A DNA stretch of 64,000 nt from JAQBQB01 sp963757185 (GTDB lineage: Bacteria; Gemmatimonadota; Gemmatimonadetes; Gemmatimonadales; Gemmatimonadaceae): positions 62,001 to 126,000 of the forward strand of contig CAVWQI010000002.1 in the NCBI GenBank assembly GCA_963757185.1, read 5' to 3'. Each line of letters opens with the position of its first letter. Positions within the stretch are counted from its first letter, which is position 1. The translations under genes and the position numbers were made by a program. A model generated the notes under the pieces. The model was given only the letters and a program-made list of their open reading frames with translations, was not told the origin of the DNA and did no database searches. This document shows, piece by piece, positions 61,976 to 64,000 of the stretch.

Positions 61976-64000
61976 CTACTCGGCGCCCTTGACCGCCGGA
62001 CGCGGGAGCGGCGGGAACGGCGAGTCCTCGTCGTCCGCCATCGAGAAGACGTTCGGCAGCTCCGCCTGCATCGGCGGGAGCGGCTCGAAGCCTTCCGGCA
62101 CCGAGAGCGCGATCTCGACATCCTGATACCGGTACATACCCGTACCGGCCGGGATGAGGTGACCGATGATGATGTTCTCCTTCAATCCGAGCAGATCGTC
62201 CTTCGCTCCTCGAATTGAGGCGTCGGTGAGCACGCGCGTGGTCTCCTGGAAGCTCGCCGCAGAGATGAACGACTGCGTCGTGAGACTCGCCTTCGTGATG
62301 CCGAGCAGAAGCGGCTCCGCCGTCGCCGGCGTTTCCTTCTTCTTCTTGGCCCGATCGTTCTCGTCGCGGAAGATCTGGCGATCCACGTGCTCCCCTTCGA
62401 GGAACTCGGTCTCGCCCGGATCCATGACGCGCACCTTCTGCAGCATCTGCTTCACGATGACGCCGATGTGCTTGTCGTTGATCTTCACGCCCTGCAGGCG
62501 GTAGACCTCCTGCACTTCGTTGAGCAGATACTCCTGCACCGCGCGCGGGCCCTTGATCCGCAGGATGTCGTGCGGATTGACCGGACCCTCGGAGATACGG
62601 TCGCCGGCGCGGACGCGGTCGCCTTCGTGCACGCGGAGGTGCTTGCCCGCGGGCACTTCGTAAACCTGCGCCTCACGCGACTCGTCGAGCGAGCCATCGG
62701 GGTTGATCGGCGCGACGTACACCTCGCGCTTGCCGCGCTTGATCTCGCCGAACCGCACGACGCCGTCGATTTCTGAAATCGTCGCCGGATCCTTCGGACG
62801 CCGCGCCTCGAACAACTCGGCGACTCGGGGGAGACCGCCCGTGATGTCGCGCGTTTTATATGCTTCCCTTCCGACTTTGGCGATGATCGTTCCGGGGAAG
62901 ATGCGCTGTCCATCTTGCACGGTGAGCTGCGCGCCCGCCGGGATGATGAAGTCGCGCACGCGCTTCTCCTTGCCGCCTTTCTCCTGGATGATCTCGATGT
63001 GCGGGTGGAGCTTCTTTTCCCGATCCTCGATGATCACGCGCTGGCGCAAGCCGGTGAGCTCGTCGAGCTCCTCGGACACCGACTCCTCTTCGACGATGTC
63101 GACGAAACGCACCGTACCGTCGACGTCGGCGAGAATCGGGTTCGTGTATGGATCCCAGGTGAAGATCACCTGGTCGCGCTTCACGTCCGATCCATCCTCG
63201 ACCATCAGGATCGCGCCAAGCGGCACTTGCAGGCGCGCCGCAATGTTGGCGTTGCGCTCCCCGCTCGACTTGATGAGGATCTCGCCTTCGTACGACGTGA
63301 CGATCCGCTGCTTCTCGGGATTCGTGACGACGACCAGTCGGTCGGAGTATTCGACCGTACCGGCCACCTTGGATTTGCGCGCCGTCTGCTCGGCGATACG
63401 AGCGGCCGTTCCACCGATGTGGAAGGTGCGCAGCGTGAGCTGCGTGCCAGGCTCGCCGATCGACTGCGCGGCGATGATGCCGACGGCTTCACCCAGGTCG
63501 ACGACGTTCATCGTCGCCAGGTTGCGGCCGTAGCACATGCGGCACAGACCGCGCTTCGCCTCACACGTGAGGACGGAGCGGATCTTGACTGTTTCGATGC
63601 CCGACTCCTCGATGTCGCGCGCCTTCTCCTCGTCGATCAGCTCGCCGGCTTCGACGAGCAGCGTACGGCGACCCGACTCGTCGAGCTCGTGCGGATCCTC
63701 GACGTCCTCGGCGGCGAAGTTGCCGACGATGCGCTCCGAGAGCGGCTCGATGACGTCCTCGCCTTCCTTCAGCGCGGCGATCTCGAGTCCCTGGATCGTA
63801 CCGCAGTCCTCCTCGCTGATCGTCACGTCCTGCGCGACGTCGACGAGACGACGCGTGAGGTAGCCGGCGTCGGCCGTCTTGAGCGCCGTGTCCGCGAGGC
63901 CCTTGCGGGCGCCGTGCGTCGACGTGAAGTACTCGAGCGGCGACAGGCCTTCACGGAAGTTCGACTTGATGGGGCTCTCGATGATTTCGCCGATGCCGCC
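61976..64000 (-). CDS. rpoC: RNA polymerase beta' subunit, partial (5' end outside window)
   Basis: The final 674 residues of beta'. At the window edge SPIKSNFREGLSPLEYFTST and ARKGLADTALKTADAGYLTR (bridge helix/trigger loop region) are visible, then the second zinc site (CEAKRGLCRMCYGR), LGEAVGIIAAQSIGEPGTQL and the C-terminal KASLTTQSFISAASFQETTR. The reading frame is open through base 64000. The last 40 residues are an acidic/proline tail. An intrinsic terminator follows. Confidence 0.98.
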   Translation of the reverse strand, partial: GGIGEIIESPIKSNFREGLSPLEYFTSTHGARKGLADTALKTADAGYLTRRLVDVAQDVTISEEDCGTIQGLEIAALKEGEDVIEPLSERIVGNFAAEDVEDPHELDESGRRTLLVEAGELIDEEKARDIEESGIETVKIRSVLTCEAKRGLCRMCYGRNLATMNVVDLGEAVGIIAAQSIGEPGTQLTLRTFHIGGTAARIAEQTARKSKVAGTVEYSDRLVVVTNPEKQRIVTSYEGEILIKSSGERNANIAARLQVPLGAILMVEDGSDVKRDQVIFTWDPYTNPILADVDGTVRFVDIVEEESVSEELDELTGLRQRVIIEDREKKLHPHIEIIQEKGGKEKRVRDFIIPAGAQLTVQDGQRIFPGTIIAKVGREAYKTRDITGGLPRVAELFEARRPKDPATISEIDGVVRFGEIKRGKREVYVAPINPDGSLDESREAQVYEVPAGKHLRVHEGDRVRAGDRISEGPVNPHDILRIKGPRAVQEYLLNEVQEVYRLQGVKINDKHIGVIVKQMLQKVRVMDPGETEFLEGEHVDRQIFRDENDRAKKKKETPATAEPLLLGITKASLTTQSFISAASFQETTRVLTDASIRGAKDDLLGLKENIIIGHLIPAGTGMYRYQDVEIALSVPEGFEPLPPMQAELPNVFSMADDEDSPFPPLPRPAVKGAE

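Overview
The window is high-GC bacterial DNA that looks like a member of the Gemmatimonadota or a close relative. The lineage call is inference. It rests on the mixture of secreted M14, M20 and M28 peptidases, a UPF0182 membrane protein, a lipase maturation factor, Gly/Arg-rich low-complexity inserts in otherwise conserved enzymes, and bacillithiol-type redox (YpdA-like). No rRNA, tRNA, CRISPR array or intact insertion sequence was seen.

Layout. 1-2.0 kb: a cut-off ypdA-like reductase follows purA on the minus strand, and purA has an intrinsic terminator in its leader. 2.3-9.9 kb: a tightly packed minus-strand operon-like run (trpS, small membrane protein, DUF457-type protein, MgtC, 2-hydroxyacid dehydrogenase, pilT, dapA-like, M28 peptidase, DUF456), with several stop/start overlaps. 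9.9-12.4 kb: a suhB-type phosphatase and a fused ftcD on the plus strand. 12.6-15.8 kb: a LURP-one-like protein, a secreted M20 peptidase and a carboxypeptidase-regulatory/plug protein (minus). 15.9-21.0 kb: a plus-strand operon of exported amidase, gluconate-dehydrogenase-type subunit 3, GMC oxidoreductase and a Tat-exported sugar isomerase. 21.3-25.9 kb: ilvE, an FKBP lipoprotein, a histidine kinase and an exported alpha/beta hydrolase. 26-37.7 kb: UPF0182, TylF-like methyltransferase, a large M14 peptidase, a HEXXH protease, a carotenoid-desaturase-like FAD enzyme and a frameshifted lipase maturation factor.

37.7-64 kb is the transcription/translation superoperon on the minus strand: rpoC (partial), rpsL, rpsG, fusA, tuf, rpsJ, rplC, rplD, rplW, rplB, rpsS, rplV, rpsC, rplP, rpmC, rpsQ, rplN, rplX, rplE, rpsZ, rpsH, rplF, rplR, rpsE, rpmD, rplO, secY, adk, map. 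Three insertions break the usual order: an arginase-like protein, a GT4 glycosyltransferase and a damaged acyltransferase between rpoC and rpsL; four plus-strand genes between rpsG and fusA, including a paralogous pair of small basic secreted proteins; and a GxxExxY cassette between secY and adk. infA, rpmJ, rpsM, rpsK, rpsD, rpoA and rplQ do not follow map here.

The most unusual signal is a set of intergenic elements made of short words of 6-9 bases repeated with small changes. Most face an inverted copy, giving long imperfect palindromes. They differ in word sequence but share this architecture, and they sit in the larger spacers, including those inside the ribosomal operons; the stop codons of fusA, tuf and map lie inside such arrays. 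One element carries a GxxExxY gene (PD-(D/E)XK-like) between 43-bp inverted repeats, and a second, gene-less copy with the same end sequence lies at 28.95 kb. They look like a mobile or mobilisable repeat system with autonomous and non-autonomous forms. That interpretation is inference; the repeats themselves are directly visible.
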